A stretch of 64,000 nt of DNA. Origin: Reticulascus tulasneorum (Eukaryota; Ascomycota; Sordariomycetes; Glomerellales; Reticulascaceae). Where the stretch lies: assembly GCA_001557505.1 (NCBI GenBank), contig LSAX01000012.1, positions 1,116,001-1,180,000 on the forward strand, in the 5' to 3' direction. The translations under genes were made by a program, and so were the position numbers. Below are positions 32,933 through 45,200 of this stretch, in pieces (within the stretch, counting starts at the first letter, position 1; every line of letters begins with the position of its first letter). Below the pieces are notes generated by a model. The model was not told where the DNA came from. It made no database searches and saw only the letters and a list, made by a program, of their open reading frames with translations.

Positions 32933-34321
32933 TCACTCCCCGTTCCATTCAGACAGCTGCTCGAACCCATACTCTTCGACCGGGACAGCGTTTGCCGGCG
33001 GTCCCGCAAGCTTTACCAGCAGAGTAAACAGCCCAGACCAGGAGATGATGAGCATGAAAACGTTCAGCAGCCAGACACCCCATGCCGTCTCTGGGTTTAT
33101 CAGACGAGGCATGCCGGGCGCCAGTTTCTGCGCGCGATCCACGAGCGGTCGCATCTTCTTCTCGTACTCGGCGAACGCGGCTGTTGGATCATCTGGGTGC
33201 CGTGTGATGGCACCGGCTAGGTTGTAGGCGCCGCATAGGGCTAGTGTTGTGCCCATCCCCGAGAGCGGCGAGGCGCAGTAGCTTGGTGAGGTTAGTAGCG
33301 GCTCCGGTGACCAGAAGACAAAGACCGCCTGACAGTCCAGTGCGAGGAGAGGAACTTACCCAGCATCGCCTATTAGTACTACTCTGCCTTGGCTCCACTT
33401 GTCCATCTTGACCTGGGCAACCATATCATAATAAAAATCGTCCGTCATCATCATTTCCTTGATGACCCTGTTGCTCTCCCATCCGACATTCCGGAAATGC
33501 TCTTCTAGCAGCACCTTCTGGCCCGCCGTCCCTTCATACCGCTTCTCCGCGACTGTCCGTAGCCTGTCATCCTTGTCGTTGATGATAGACATGAAAACGG
33601 TCGTCTTGCCCCGGCGCTCATCTGGCCGTAGCATAATTCCTCGCCGGCCGGGAGCGTGGAACCAGCGACGCCACGTTGTGTCCGTCTTCCCTCGTGGCAT
33701 GCTGAAGAAGCCGCCATACATGCCCAACCGCTTCACCCTGTCCTTCTCGCCATCGGGCCCCCAAATCATCCTCCGTGTTTGGCTCTGTAGACCATCTGCT
33801 CCGACTACCATGTCAAAGGTGCGCGTCTCGCCGCTCTTCGCAAAGCGCACATGCACCTTGCTCCCATCCTGCTCCAGCTCCTGAAGGTAATCGCCAAAGA
33901 CGTACTCTACCCCCGCGCCGCCTTGCGCCTTCACATCCTCGCTAACTTGCTTGCTGCGGTTGTAGCAAAGCTCGGCCAGCCGGCCTCTCATGATCTCTAT
34001 ATCGCTCGTTGGCGTTTGTAGCTTTCCGCTTTTATCCGCCGGGAAAGCGGCCCACACGCGGTTATCCTTGTCTACGATCTGCACGCCTTCTTCCCCGGTA
34101 GTGGAGGCCCGTATCACGGCCTCGAGCCCGAGCTTCCGGATGACAGTCACGCCGCCCCCGCGGACATCGATGTTTTGGCCTTGTTCGCGGAGGGCAGGGG
34201 ACCTCTCAAGCATGGTGATGTGTGGCTTTTGAGAGGCCGGGACCGGGGAGAGCAGCAAGAAAGTGGCGAGCGTCGGCCCGGCGATGCTGCAGCCGATTAT
34301 GAGAATATTTAAGGGCGCCAT
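32933..34321 (-). CDS. FAD-dependent monooxygenase (TetX/UbiH-like)
   Basis: Two minus-strand exons (34321-33360, 33281-32933) give about 436 residues. The N-terminal Rossmann motif is IIGCSIAGPTLA (GxSxxG form), the DG motif is VVGADGLQSQTRR, and the GD motif GDAGYCASPLSGMGTTLAL is rebuilt exactly by the 78-nt intron, which has a CTAAC branch point and an AAG acceptor. This is the flavoprotein hydroxylase group that oxidises small aromatic or polyketide substrates with NAD(P)H. A hydrophobic segment near the C-terminus (WLLNVFMLIISWSGLFTLLVK) could anchor it to a membrane. No other tailoring genes adjoin it, so a biosynthetic cluster is not supported. Confidence 0.88.
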
Positions 34322-37039
34322 TTTGAGATCGCATTTAAAGGGGATAGATTGATTGAGGCTTGGCCAGGACAGGGTTTACGTTGTCTCATTCGCCAAGATA
34401 TACGGTAGACGAGATGGCCCCAGCCAGCCGAACAGAGATTTCGGAACGAGCCAGTATGATGACGACGGGAGGACTATTTACGGGCCTCAGGCGTATTCAG
34501 GCACTACTAAGAGCCTGAGGTACCCCTCCGTCATTAAACCTAACAATGTGGGCATGGGCACCGGAACATTACCCCAGATGATTGGCGGATGCTTGCCAAG
34601 CCCCGCAACCGCTTGTCCGGTCCCAGCGCCGAACCCGAACAATTTACGTGCATTACGTCAGCGGCTCATGACCGCTCCGGCCCCCGGAGTACTACGTTGT
34701 ACTTGAAAGAAGAAAAAAAAACTAACGGCAGGATGCTGCTTATTTTTTTTTGCGGGTTGGACTCGCGGGAGAAGGAGTTTGGAAGCAAATACAGCATCAG
34801 GGTCGGCCCGGAGGGTTCACTTACTGGGAAACCGTTTGCGCGGCGCTGCTTATCCGGCGTGAAAATCGACCAGTGGGTCTCTCGCGACAGACACAGGCAT
34901 TGCATGCTCACGTGTAACCCAGTTACATTTATTGGCAGGCCGTTGTTGGGTTGCTATGAGTTGTGATATATGTCAAATCTTATCGAATGCATCGAGGTTG
35001 GAATAAGAAATTCAAGATTATTAAAGGGATTCTTTATCGCTATCTTTCAATCGGAAGTTCTTCTTCACCCGGGTTAATCAGCCCCCAGTTGACCTGACCC
35101 TAAGACCGAGTAGGCCAGTTCCTACTCTCTACCCTTCTGAAATTGTCAGATCATTCATCTGGGAAAGCTGCCTGTTTCCGAGAGTGAGAATACTATCGAG
35201 ATGTATCGCTTTCAGTCTCATGACAGCAAGTGATTCCCCACTCTATTTTTTTCTTTTAGTAAGTAAGGTTCTCTAGTAATCGTTAAAAGTGCAAAAACTA
35301 TTCAACTACCTATGTGGAGGTGTTTTTTTCTGTGCACCGTCCACTATTTTCGTCGTTATGTGCTGCAGCCCAAGAAGTGGAGGCAGATCTGCCGACCCCT
35401 CCCCCGGAACTAGGAAGCGGTATTTGGCGAAGCTTTGGGTACATGGCCAGTGTAGGTATGTAGATTATCACAACTTTGTGGAGCCTGGGGTCCTACTTTC
35501 GGCGCAAATAGCGTGCTTATTGCTGTCGATGTGACGATTCCTGGGTATCCTGCGCGTCTCGCCTGGGAGAGGAAGGTCAATGCCGCCAATGGCGGTGTGT
35601 TTTTTTTTCTTTTTTTTCTTCTCGGCGATTAGCCTTTCTGAGAACGGTTTGGTGGGTAGCGGCCGCCGAATCGTTGGTGCAGACAAGGCACCAACTTCCA
35701 CAGGCCGCATGCCATGCGCTGACATATCGATATGGCCGCCCGCAGCGGACTGATAAATTAGGTCTAGACTCTAGAAGGAATCCCTCTCAGCTTTCAGCCG
35801 CACAGAAAGCTAGTCCATGGAATCTTTTCGGCGGTTGTAGACAGGTGAAGATTAATCCTGTTGACTGGCACACAAGCCTCAGCGTGCTGTTCGTTGTTCG
35901 CCGAGTAGAAAATGGCGTCAGCAGACAGGGATCTTACTCAACCGCCCGAACGTCAGCATTTCCCACAAGCCAGTACGTGGTATCGACAGCTTCTGAGGCA
36001 TAATCTCATGTCAACCCCCCTCCCCCCCCCTCTCTGGCGATACCAATACCCGCCAAGACGACTTTGGTCAAGGTTAGCATGCTTTGCCGGGCAATTAGAC
36101 CGACCGGGAGTCAAAGGCTTCATCTTAGTGGTTCATGTTCTTGTTCGACGAGATGCGCGGTGGCCCCCTTTGGCTCTGAGGTCCAGCCTGCTTGCGGCTG
36201 TTCAATTAGAGAACCATCTGCCAACGCCGCATTTGATACCAGCGGGATGGTCGATAAACGCGGCTGTCTAGATCTGCCATTGCTCGAGATATGGTTGAAG
36301 AAAGGAAAAACTTATCTTGTGACTATTCCTCGGTACGGATGGCGTTATTAGTAGACAAGTTAGTAGATAAGTTTCTTTTCGGCCTTCCGGCTTGATGTTG
36401 GCAAGTGTTGGGATTGGCGTACGCCCGGTACTTCCCACATCATCCATTTGCATTCGGCTGCAGAGTCTCCTCTCTTCCGCGAGACCCAGGAATCTTGGCA
36501 CCGGTAGCATATCGCGCTTTCTAGGCGGCTGCTTTACTCATTCTCGACTAGACCTTGTGAGGCCGGCGGTCAAAATAGTACAGAAAGGTAAGGACTTTGT
36601 GTGTGTGAAGACGCAGAAGTGTAAGAATTGACTCAGCGGGGCATGCACCTCGTACAATTGATCCAGTGAGACAAGACCCTTCGCGGCCAGGGGCCTGCAT
36701 TCTCTCGTTGCAGTCGATCCATTAGTTTCCGTATCTGGGAACCCCGCATAGCCGGGCTGAACTTGTAGAGAATTGATATCGGGTTCCCCAAATAAAACGG
36801 CCACCACCAGCCAGCCGTGACTTCAATGAGACCGAAAGAGAGTGAGTTCTTATCTCGGGTAGTGATTTCGGAGTTTTTCTTTTTATCAATTTTACATGAG
36901 TAAGCCGTTTGAATGGTGTAGACATAGTTGCTTGGTGGGCAGTATTAAAGATGGACGAATGCCCAAGCACCTCAACAATAAGTCGAGATTGAGCGTTTGG
37001 TATCTATCTCCCAGCTTTATTTGGCAGCCCAGATCCACC
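34322..37039. other. 2.7-kb region without a supported gene
   Basis: Contains homopolymer tracts (T-rich runs near 34740 and 35600, C-rich near 36020). Open frames are short, overlap on both strands and lack motifs. A perfect-context ATG for the next gene starts at 37040. I see no transposon end or tRNA. Confidence 0.35.
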
Positions 37040-39313
37040 ATGGCAATAACTTCATCTGACATCTACCTAGGTTTGTGGACCAACTGGTCCAAGGGCCCAA
37101 TCCTCGGCTCTACCATTACAGTTACTTCAGCCGTTGGTACACTCCTCATTGCATTCCTCGCCATATTCGTCCGTTTCGTCGCCAGCCATCTATGGCATTT
37201 AGTCGCATTTTCAATCCATCAAACCCGCAAGGCATCAGAATGCCATCCATTAAAGCGGCAGCAGCAGGCCATACTACGCAATACATCATCGGTACTATCC
37301 GTACTATTCGAGTCTCTTGAAACTGCGTGGGCTTGGCGTTCTCACCAGTCTCACCGACCATCGAATGCCGGCACGTTTGTTATCTCTAGCATAGCAACGG
37401 TTTTTTCATTATTGCTCGCTGCTGCTAGCATATTTTCTTCGTCTATAGTCCTGACATCAGACGTCGAGGTGCTACTATCTCCCCGGCACTGTGGGAAATG
37501 GCTGCGGCCACCAACCGAGGACGGTTGGACCCGCGAGTTACAATCTGCGAGCATTATGGCAGAAGCAGGGTACGCCATGGAGACCCAATCGGCTGCCCTT
37601 GCGTACTCTCGGAGGTGTTATAATGCTACGTCTTTCGAGGCTTGTACCATCTATGCATCCCCCAAATTACAGTGGTCTACAGATTACCACGCTGCCTGTC
37701 CATTCGCGGATGATATGTGCATTGGTCCCGCAATGCAGATAGATACCGGCCTAATCAACTCGAACGACATATTTGGGATCAATTTTGGCGTATCTGACCA
37801 GGTAGAGTTCCGAAAGGGAACAACATGCGCGCCATTGGTTCAGAAAGTCAAGATCAGCGATGGTTCAGAATTGAACCTCACAATACCAACCCTACCGGGC
37901 GAAGAATTAGCCTCATTCTACTACGGTCCGGCACTTGGAAGGCATACGTCGCCTGCAACTCAGAGTTTCAGCACCTATGGGGCAAACCGCACAGGGTCGT
38001 ATACGTTACTGTGAGTGCAATCCCGAACATGCCTGTTCACTGACTATTGCCTTATTTTTTGGCAACTACAGCGACCGCTGATAGCTGTCGACTTGTGCGA
38101 TTACTAACGCATATTGTTCAGGCCAAAGGTCTATTTTGGAGGAGACCCTTCTGGCAACACTTTTGACCCAATTGAGGCCTTGAACCGCATAGACGGAGAT
38201 GGCACACTATTCTTCTTAAACAGTAATAACATTAAAGCGATGACTCCCATCGACGACCCGATATTTGCAGCCCATACGGAGATAAAGGTAAAGCAGGCGA
38301 CTATAGAAGAGCTTCAGACATTTTATATTGCCGATCAATTTGCTGGTGTACTAGGGTGCTTTGAGCAGGTATGGAAGCCACCATCATGAAGCGTCGAAAG
38401 TGCATTCACAGGTTTTTAGTTCCAATTTTGTAACCCAGCCGCTACCACCGGTCGCCGCTGTTCAAATTTTACTGGCTCAGGACCAGTAGCAGTTGAAGCT
38501 ATCGAACTTGGGCTGAACCCGATTCAAATCGAAACTGTTACGGCCTTGACCGATATAATTATCCGATGGGGTGGTGCTATAGCATCTATTTCAATAATGG
38601 ATCCTCTCAGCATTATGGCTCAGAAAACCCGTCTTGCTGGTTATCAATACGGCCTTCCAAGCAACCAATGGCAGATAGAGGTATATGACTGGCATGCTTT
38701 TGTCATGGCAAGCATGCAACAGCACCTGGTTAACAGGGTCATTGGGCCTAGCAATCCGGGCTCGCTGCAATTCGTTACTCCGCCAGGCACAGCCGCAGAA
38801 ACCCAGGTCTGCAAGGCACAGAGAGTGCGTATTGGCCAGGGCTTCAACAACGTCTCATTCTTCGGTCTGGTCTTTACTCTCAGTCTAGGGAGCCTCATTA
38901 TATTAGCCAGTCTTTTCTTAGAGCAACTGACCAACCATCTAGGCCAAGGTCGGGCATCACGGCGGACCTTCTTAGCTAGGGCGGCTTGGGTCAAGGACGG
39001 CGTGCTTCAGATCCAACGAGCGGCTTACGAGGGTCAAACCGACTATATTTGGACTCGAACGAGTCATCATGTTCCCATTACAGAGGCAGCAGTTTGTCTT
39101 GGTCCACTTCGGGACCGTGAGGAGTTGATCGAAGGCAAGACCACGTCCACTGTGGCGAATGGAGCTCAGCTTTCAAAATCATCCACTACGTCCACGGTAT
39201 CGAATGGGAAACGGCTTTCCAAAACATCTACTGCGTACACGGTATCGGATGGGGCACAGCTTTCCAAATCATCTACTGAGCGTCCGATCATGATCCGCAG
39301 AATCACATCCTAG
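37040..39313 (+). CDS. Large fungal membrane protein of unknown function
   Basis: Three exons (37040-38010, 38122-38368, 38420-39313) give about 703 residues. ATG 37040 (CCACCATGG) is preferred over an upstream in-frame ATG at 36896. Predicted membrane helices lie near the N-terminus (TVTSAVGTLLIAFLAIFVRFVA), after about residue 110 (FVISSIATVFSLLLAAASIF) and near the C-terminus (FFGLVFTLSLGSLIILASLFL). Between the second and third is a long cysteine-containing, N-glycosylation-rich region, probably outside the cell. Introns of 111 nt (perfect TACTAAC branch point) and 51 nt are GT-AG and restore LLPKVYFGG and FEQFQFCNP. Proteins of this layout are widespread in ascomycetes without assigned function. 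The tail carries three 15-residue repeats (see separate entry). Confidence 0.75.
39143..39277 (+). repeat. Three 45-bp in-frame repeats in the membrane protein tail
   Basis: Three tandem units of 45 bp encode variants of TSTVSNGAQLSKSST. The units differ by a few substitutions but keep length and frame. The serine/threonine/lysine-rich tail is probably cytosolic and could be phosphorylated; repeat number may vary between strains. Confidence 0.75.
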
Positions 39314-39643
39314 CGTGATCTGGTTCATTAAGTTGGGCGAAACAGGAGATACCGATCGTCCTGATTTTGTCATGTAATGAGTCCGATATGCCTCCACTAG
39401 GCCGAATCAACAATAGTCTGTCGTGCAAGAAATGAAGGCCCTGTACGTGACAAGCTGCATGGGAGATCTGATCAGACAGTCCTCGTCCCCGATCTAGAAT
39501 CATCTCCAGCTGTGTAGGCGCTGTGTCCCTCTTCTAATTAAAATATTATATATTGGAAAATCGTTCGACTTCATCGCAACACTATTGTAGCTCAAACTCT
39601 TCTTCCATCGCCCCTTTCAAACCGGAAATCCAGTCCCGTGCAT
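39314..39643. other. Short intergenic region
   Basis: Convergent 3' flanks of the membrane protein gene and the decayed HET gene. AT-rich at 39535-39560; nothing else seen. Confidence 0.35.
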
Positions 39644-40097
39644 TCATCCTTGCAGATAACACTCTCCAATAAACGTACCGGGCTGGTCGTACTCGCATGC
39701 GTGCCGGGGACTGAATTGCATTGATCCCGGCTGTCGAATTATAAGCGGCACGCTGCCCCCCGGCATGATCACTATAGAATCATTAAGAGCTGCGTCAGCG
39801 GAGCACAGTCCTATATGCCCGTTTTTTAGAGGAAGAAACAACGCCCGTTGACAGCAGGATTTGCTTTCGCGAGAAAGGCACCTGCATTTCCTTGTACGAC
39901 TAGAGGACGAAGTTTCCCTTGCCACTCCTCGGACAGGCCATCCAAGCCGGCTAGAACCTGATCCCAGTAAGCTGCAAAGTTTGCCCAGAGCTCCGGCATC
40001 TCATCTGATCCGTAGAGTAAAGAAACCCCTTAAGGGAGCACCGGCTTGCGGTCAGCGTCAGGAGTAGTGCCTCAAGCAGGTTCTCGTACCTGAGGTT
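39644..40097 (-). pseudogene. Decayed 3' part of the HET-domain gene
   Basis: Past the TAG at 40098-40100 the minus strand still encodes pieces typical of HET protein C-termini, but in three frames. First, in the original frame, ENLLEALLLTLTASRCSLKGF; then DEMPELWANFAAYWDQ to about AVNGRCFF; then KNGHIGLCSADAAL to IIRQPG and GTFIGECYLQG, which is the usual end-of-protein motif. Each change of frame lacks a usable splice pair. One nonsense and two one-base shifts are the simplest explanation. Confidence 0.65.
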
Positions 40098-41633
40098 CTA
40101 CCTCGAAAGCAATATACCCCAGATACTAGGTACAGCGATCACATTCGAATCCTTAAATATGATTCCGGCTTTCGAATGCGCTTGCATGGGTGTTTGTCTG
40201 GTCACGCCATCCAGACCTGGGACGGCCATTATGGCAGCAATTCTGTCGACGGTGTATCCAACGAGGCGAAGGGAGTTGGGTCGAGTTGACGGAAGCACCT
40301 CAGCCACGCTATCAGCCGAAGCGTTGTACCGTCGGGGGAAGCCAAAAGTTCTTTCTCGGTCAAAATATGTCTGGAAATCAGGAACCCAAGAGGGAAGCCC
40401 ACTGTCCCGAGGCCTCGATGCCTGCGCTGTCATGTTGGACGTGTGGACAGTTGACAGGACCTCCAAGCTTTGATTGGAGCGAATGATTCCTCGCGTGAAC
40501 TCGATCCAGACCTCATTCGCCGGAATGGCATAGTTTGGGCGAAGCTCGGCAGGCCAAGTCCCGTCCTTGAGTTCGGTAGCCAAGCTCATTACCCCGAAAA
40601 TGTGGTCCCGCGGGTCTGTGGCGAGGCACTGCCGTGCTCCACATACGAGCGGGAGCAGAGGCTTGCCGGCGTGATAGTCGTTGTAAGTCGAATCGAGCCA
40701 TATCTCAGGGATCACCTTGTTTGCGGCGTCTGATTTGTCGACCAGATAGTACGGCATTCGATTTTTGTACCATTCATACGCCACCATGACGGAGCCCCAG
40801 GAGATGGACTTCCCGCCGCACATCACGACGGTGGAGGTGCTGCAGCAGACCTCCTGCACGACCCAGACCCTTCTGAACCACGGCCTTGTAAAAATGACGG
40901 TCAGGAAGAACACTTGGATCCTCTCAGTCTGATTGAGGCGCGATACATAGTCTTGTCCTGTGTCCAAGACCTTGAGTTGTGACGGATCAATGGCCCAAGT
41001 GCCGTTTCTCATGAGATCTTTTTCCGCAACCCCAACTCCTTCTTGGAACTTTACCGAGAGCGTATTGATGAAATCCATCCCCTCGTTGCTCATGGGGATT
41101 GCCTCTCCCAGCCATACCGTCCCTCCGCTCGCTCCTCTGTAGATGTCGCGCATGAGGGAGACCTGCTGTCCGCATTCGGCCAGGTCGCTCTGATTAATGC
41201 ACACGTCGTCGACCCAGAATGTACGATCAACATCTTCCCTCCATAGTCGGCGCAGGCAAATCGCCAGGCCCGAGGTGACGGAGAACGGAATAGGAATATC
41301 GGCCGAATTACCGGATTCGTCCGTGGATTTATGGATGATTGTGGTTGGCTGTGTGTCTGTTATACTTCCCCAGCAGTATGACAACGACTCGTAAGAGGAT
41401 ACTCGCGCGTTCTCGAGGGTGCTATGACAGAGAACGCAGCGGATTGGGTCCTGACCTGCACCCTTTTGAACCGTGAGCAAGCGGATCTCTCCGGCAGTCG
41501 AGTCGAGCTCTCTATACTTTGAGTGGTCATTGGGAATTATGTCCAGCGTTTCTGACTTGCTAGTCACCTTAACAGACTCGATCCTATCTGTCGACTCTGT
41601 TATGCCCACGAGACTAGAACGTAACGAGCGCAT
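40098..41633 (-). CDS. HET-domain (heterokaryon incompatibility) protein, C-terminally truncated
   Basis: A single frame of 511 residues from ATG 41633. The HET domain carries its three signature blocks: YESLSYCWGS, FWVDDVCINQSD, and TRPWFRRVWVVQEV. The ACWQ-type line GARQCLATDPRDHIFGVMSL follows. HET proteins trigger cell death when genetically different hyphae fuse; they are often polymorphic and under balancing selection. The frame ends at TAG 40098-40100 although homologous C-terminal sequence goes on (see 39644-40097), so the protein would lack its normal last 150 or so residues. The HET domain itself is whole. The 5' end lies within a 0.4-kb repeat shared with 46585-47014. Confidence 0.8.
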   Translation of the reverse strand: MRSLRSSLVGITESTDRIESVKVTSKSETLDIIPNDHSKYRELDSTAGEIRLLTVQKGAGQDPIRCVLCHSTLENARVSSYESLSYCWGSITDTQPTTIIHKSTDESGNSADIPIPFSVTSGLAICLRRLWREDVDRTFWVDDVCINQSDLAECGQQVSLMRDIYRGASGGTVWLGEAIPMSNEGMDFINTLSVKFQEGVGVAEKDLMRNGTWAIDPSQLKVLDTGQDYVSRLNQTERIQVFFLTVIFTRPWFRRVWVVQEVCCSTSTVVMCGGKSISWGSVMVAYEWYKNRMPYYLVDKSDAANKVIPEIWLDSTYNDYHAGKPLLPLVCGARQCLATDPRDHIFGVMSLATELKDGTWPAELRPNYAIPANEVWIEFTRGIIRSNQSLEVLSTVHTSNMTAQASRPRDSGLPSWVPDFQTYFDRERTFGFPRRYNASADSVAEVLPSTRPNSLRLVGYTVDRIAAIMAVPGLDGVTRQTPMQAHSKAGIIFKDSNVIAVPSIWGILLSR

Positions 41634-41930
41634 CTTTATGCCGCTTATCTCAGCCGCTGCGGGGCCTAATGATAAATAACAGCGATGAAATAGCACGCAT
41701 AGCAAATTCAACCACTAATTAGCACTAAAAAGTTTATTAGAAGCTAGAATTAACTGTTATTTCATCTATTGTAACGCTCGCTATATGATTAGTGTTCTTT
41801 TATAATATGAGTGGCGGATAGGTTTATCTGAATTTGAAGTAAAGGTTAGTTTTATCTTGCTATTAAAGAATATAATATCTAGCTACTAGCTTATCTGAAC
41901 TTTTACACGTTATCTAGTAAGTTTGTCATC
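41546..41930. repeat. Direct repeat copy 1 (HET 5' end and promoter), AT-shifted
   Basis: This segment matches 46585-47014 in the same orientation. It includes HET codons 1-29 and the sequence upstream. Compared with the other copy it shows many C/T and G/A differences, for example ATATGATTAGTG against ACATGATTGGTG, and it is much richer in A and T from 41700 on. That pattern fits RIP (repeat-induced point mutation). Confidence 0.75.
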
Positions 41931-42212
41931 CTTCAGAACCAGGAGGATGGATTATATCCCGAGAGGCTTCCTTTACGGTGATGAGTCACGTCTCACAAAG
42001 GATCCGACCTTGATCATTGAGGGCAAAAAGGTGGTGTCTAAAGATTTCATATACCGCTTGCAAAAAAGCAGTATAGACACAAATGAGACGCGTAGCTTGT
42101 AAGTTAAAGGGGTCTCTAATGCCCACCATTTTACTTTTGTCTAGGCTCTCCGATCTATCAGAATATGTTTTTCACTATCCAGACTTTCGAGTTTTGTCCC
42201 GGTTCTGTTTCC
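41931..42212. other. Short intergenic segment
   Basis: Between repeat copy 1 and the end of the A-T-R enzyme gene. No gene or repeat seen. Confidence 0.3.
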
Positions 42213-45200
42213 TCACGCTACACCACCACGTCCTCCAACACCCCATTTCGCCTGCGCCTCGACAACGCCAGCTTTGATGGCAGGCAGCTCCCTACCCCGA
42301 CTAGTTGGCCACGCCAGGAAATTGGTTTCGGCGAGGTACCTTAAGAAGCGGCCAACAGCTTCCCTACTAATGCCCTCTCCGGCACTCTCATCGACCCCTG
42401 TCCACCGGTCTGCATCGGCCTTAAGGACAGCAACAGCATTGCGATCATCTAGTTCCGGAGCGCGAGTGTTTGTGGGGAGATTGTTCGTCGCCATGTGGAA
42501 AAGAGGCATTAGAGCGCTTTGTTCCTCGTCTTTCTGGACAGAACCTGCCGAGACAAAGGTCTCGAGCTGGGCCTTCCAGTGGTCGTAATCCACCTCAGGA
42601 ACATCGTAGCCGTAGTAGCTCAGGATGGAGAGATACTCGTTCATGCGCAGGCGAGGATGGGCAGTGACGTGAATGACGTGGACACCGACATCGTCGCTGC
42701 CGCTGTTGCTGTTTGTAGTTTCGGCCGGGACGGGGTTCAAACTTGCCGCGACGACGACAGTTGAGACGTGACCTACAGGCACGGCGTTCACACTGTTGAT
42801 AATGTGCGGACGGCTTGACAGCTGGATACAGCCCTTGAGCATGCGGATAAGAAAGTCGTCGTTGTTGCAGACACCGGTGGCAGCGTCTCCAAGGATATAG
42901 CCAGGTCGAACGACAGATCCGAGGAGCCCGCGTCTGCCAGCCTCGCGGACGAGCTGTTCAGATACCTGTGGTCCATCAGAATAGATGTTTACTCAATGCA
43001 GAAAGGGGTCTGTGGAGGCTACTTACCCATTTGGACTGCCCGTATCCGGTGCCGAGGCCGGTGCGACTCCCCATCATGTCATCTGCTTCCATGACAGCGC
43101 CTAGTCCAGTGCTGGTCTGCTCGTGTGACAGGTTAATATAGTGGTCCGTGTCTAGAACGCTTGTCGAGCTAATGAATGAGAAAAGCTTAGGCTTGCCCTG
43201 GTTACAAAGCCGCAGGGCATCGATTGTTGATATAACATTGCTACGCTCGAGATGCTTATACGGCTTTACCCAATGGACGAGGGCGCCGTTATGGATAACC
43301 ACATCGACAGCGTCGCCAAGCATCTTCCATGTGTCATCATCAAGTCCAAGGCGCGGCTGTGTCAGGTCACCAATGACTGCACTGAGCCTAGTGGACCAAG
43401 AATCTTGCCATACGCTGTATCCGCGGAGTGACTTCTGGAGCCGGTCGAGGGCGGCTGGGACGCCCTTCGTTCCACGGACATGGGCGATGACGTGTAGGTT
43501 CTCACGCTCGAGCAGATCCTTGACGATATAAGAGCCCAGGAAGCCCGTGGCGCCAGTCACGAAGACGGTCGTCTTGCCTGCCGGTGAGAGTGCCGCAGGG
43601 TCCGCCGTCTGATACTTGGCATCGAGGCTACCAAGCAGCTTGTCGAGCGACTGGGCATATGCAGCCTCGACGTCCTCTGTCGCGCCAGAATCGTCCTTGC
43701 CCTCACGCTGGCGGTCAATATGTGTGCTAAAAGCCCTGAGGGATGAGTTCGAGTACAGTGAGCTGATGGACACGTTGGCACCGAGGATCTTGCGGGTATT
43801 GAGAAGAAGCTGCTGGGCCAGCAGACTGTGCCCACCACTTTCAAAGAAATCAGACTCGGGCTGCAGAGTCTTGGCATTCAAACCATTGATCAGTGTTGCC
43901 CACTGCTCCGCCAGTTCCTTTTCGGTGCTGCTGAGCGTTTCCCATCTCCTCAGATCCTCCTCTGAAGCCTCTTCCGATATTAGGGCTGCATCCGGGAACG
44001 GCAGGTTTGGGCTGTCAACCTTGCCGTTGGGGTTCAAAGGCATCTTCTCCAGGAAGATGAAATATGTCGGGACAGCATGAACTGGCAATCGAGACTTGAG
44101 ATGATCCCGAACTTCCGTTTGCATTGGCCGGTAGCGCTTCGAATACACGATGACAGGTCCGATCTCGGTACCCTGCTCCTCAGCGTCTTCCAAGCTGCGT
44201 TCTGCTAGCCATTTGAGCCACTCTTGGTGTTCAGGCACAATGTAGCTGACCAGTGTTGGTTCTTCGTTCCGATCTCTTCGAAGCAGCGTCTTGCACTCGC
44301 GGACTAAATGGTGTCCTCTCAAGTTGCTATCGATCTCATTGAGCTCGATGCGGAAGCCACGAACTTTGACTTGATCATCAGCTCTACCTGTAATTGCGCA
44401 ATTACCAGAATCATCCAAAAAGTACCCCAAGTCGCCGCTCCTGTAGATTCTGTCTCGCGGGCCTTTGTAATACTTTCTCCAGGGCTCGTTGGCGTGATCG
44501 GCAACCTTGTTATCAGCCTCAACCCACTTCTGGTTGTCGACGAACCAGTTGTCGAGGAACTTTTCCTTGGTCTTTTCCGGGTCATTTAGATATCCGTAAA
44601 GTCGAACATTAGCAGGACTCTATCATAAAAAAGAAAGGGGAGACTTATCTCGGCTAAGCCTGCTGCTCTCAACATAATCTCACCGACCTCACCGACGCCG
44701 CAAAGCTTGGTTGGATCCTCTCGGTTGACTACGAGGAGCTGGACGTTCTCGATGCCCTTTCCGGCAGGAATAACATCGCCAAATTTATCTAATGCATTCG
44801 GATCTTCGGCGTGGCTCTTGATGTGGTAATATGACACGCTGCGGCTCGTCTCAGTGGTACCATACGCAGCGCAGATCTCGGCGTTGGGCGCCAGCTTGCG
44901 GAGCGCAGCGCAATCCTTCTTGGTAAGAATATCCCCAACGTAGAGAACCCACTTCAATGAAGGGAACTCTGCCTTGGCACCGCCGCACAAGATTTGGCCC
45001 ATCGCGGGCGTCAAATGGACCGCGTTGGGTTTGTGATCGCGGAACCACTCAGCCAACCTTTCGTGGGCGATATTCTCGCGAGCAGGGCAAATCAGCTCCC
45101 CGCCCATGAAAAGCGGACTGAAAATGTCTCGCTGAATAGGATCATGGCTTATGCCACTATGATTGGTTAGCAGCGCTGTGACGGGTTTATCATCTTTGAT

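Noticed and set aside
44596..44648. GT-AG intron starting at the GTCTCC just inside
   Set aside because: It would be only about 25 nt and gives the wrong frame into the GYLNDP exon.
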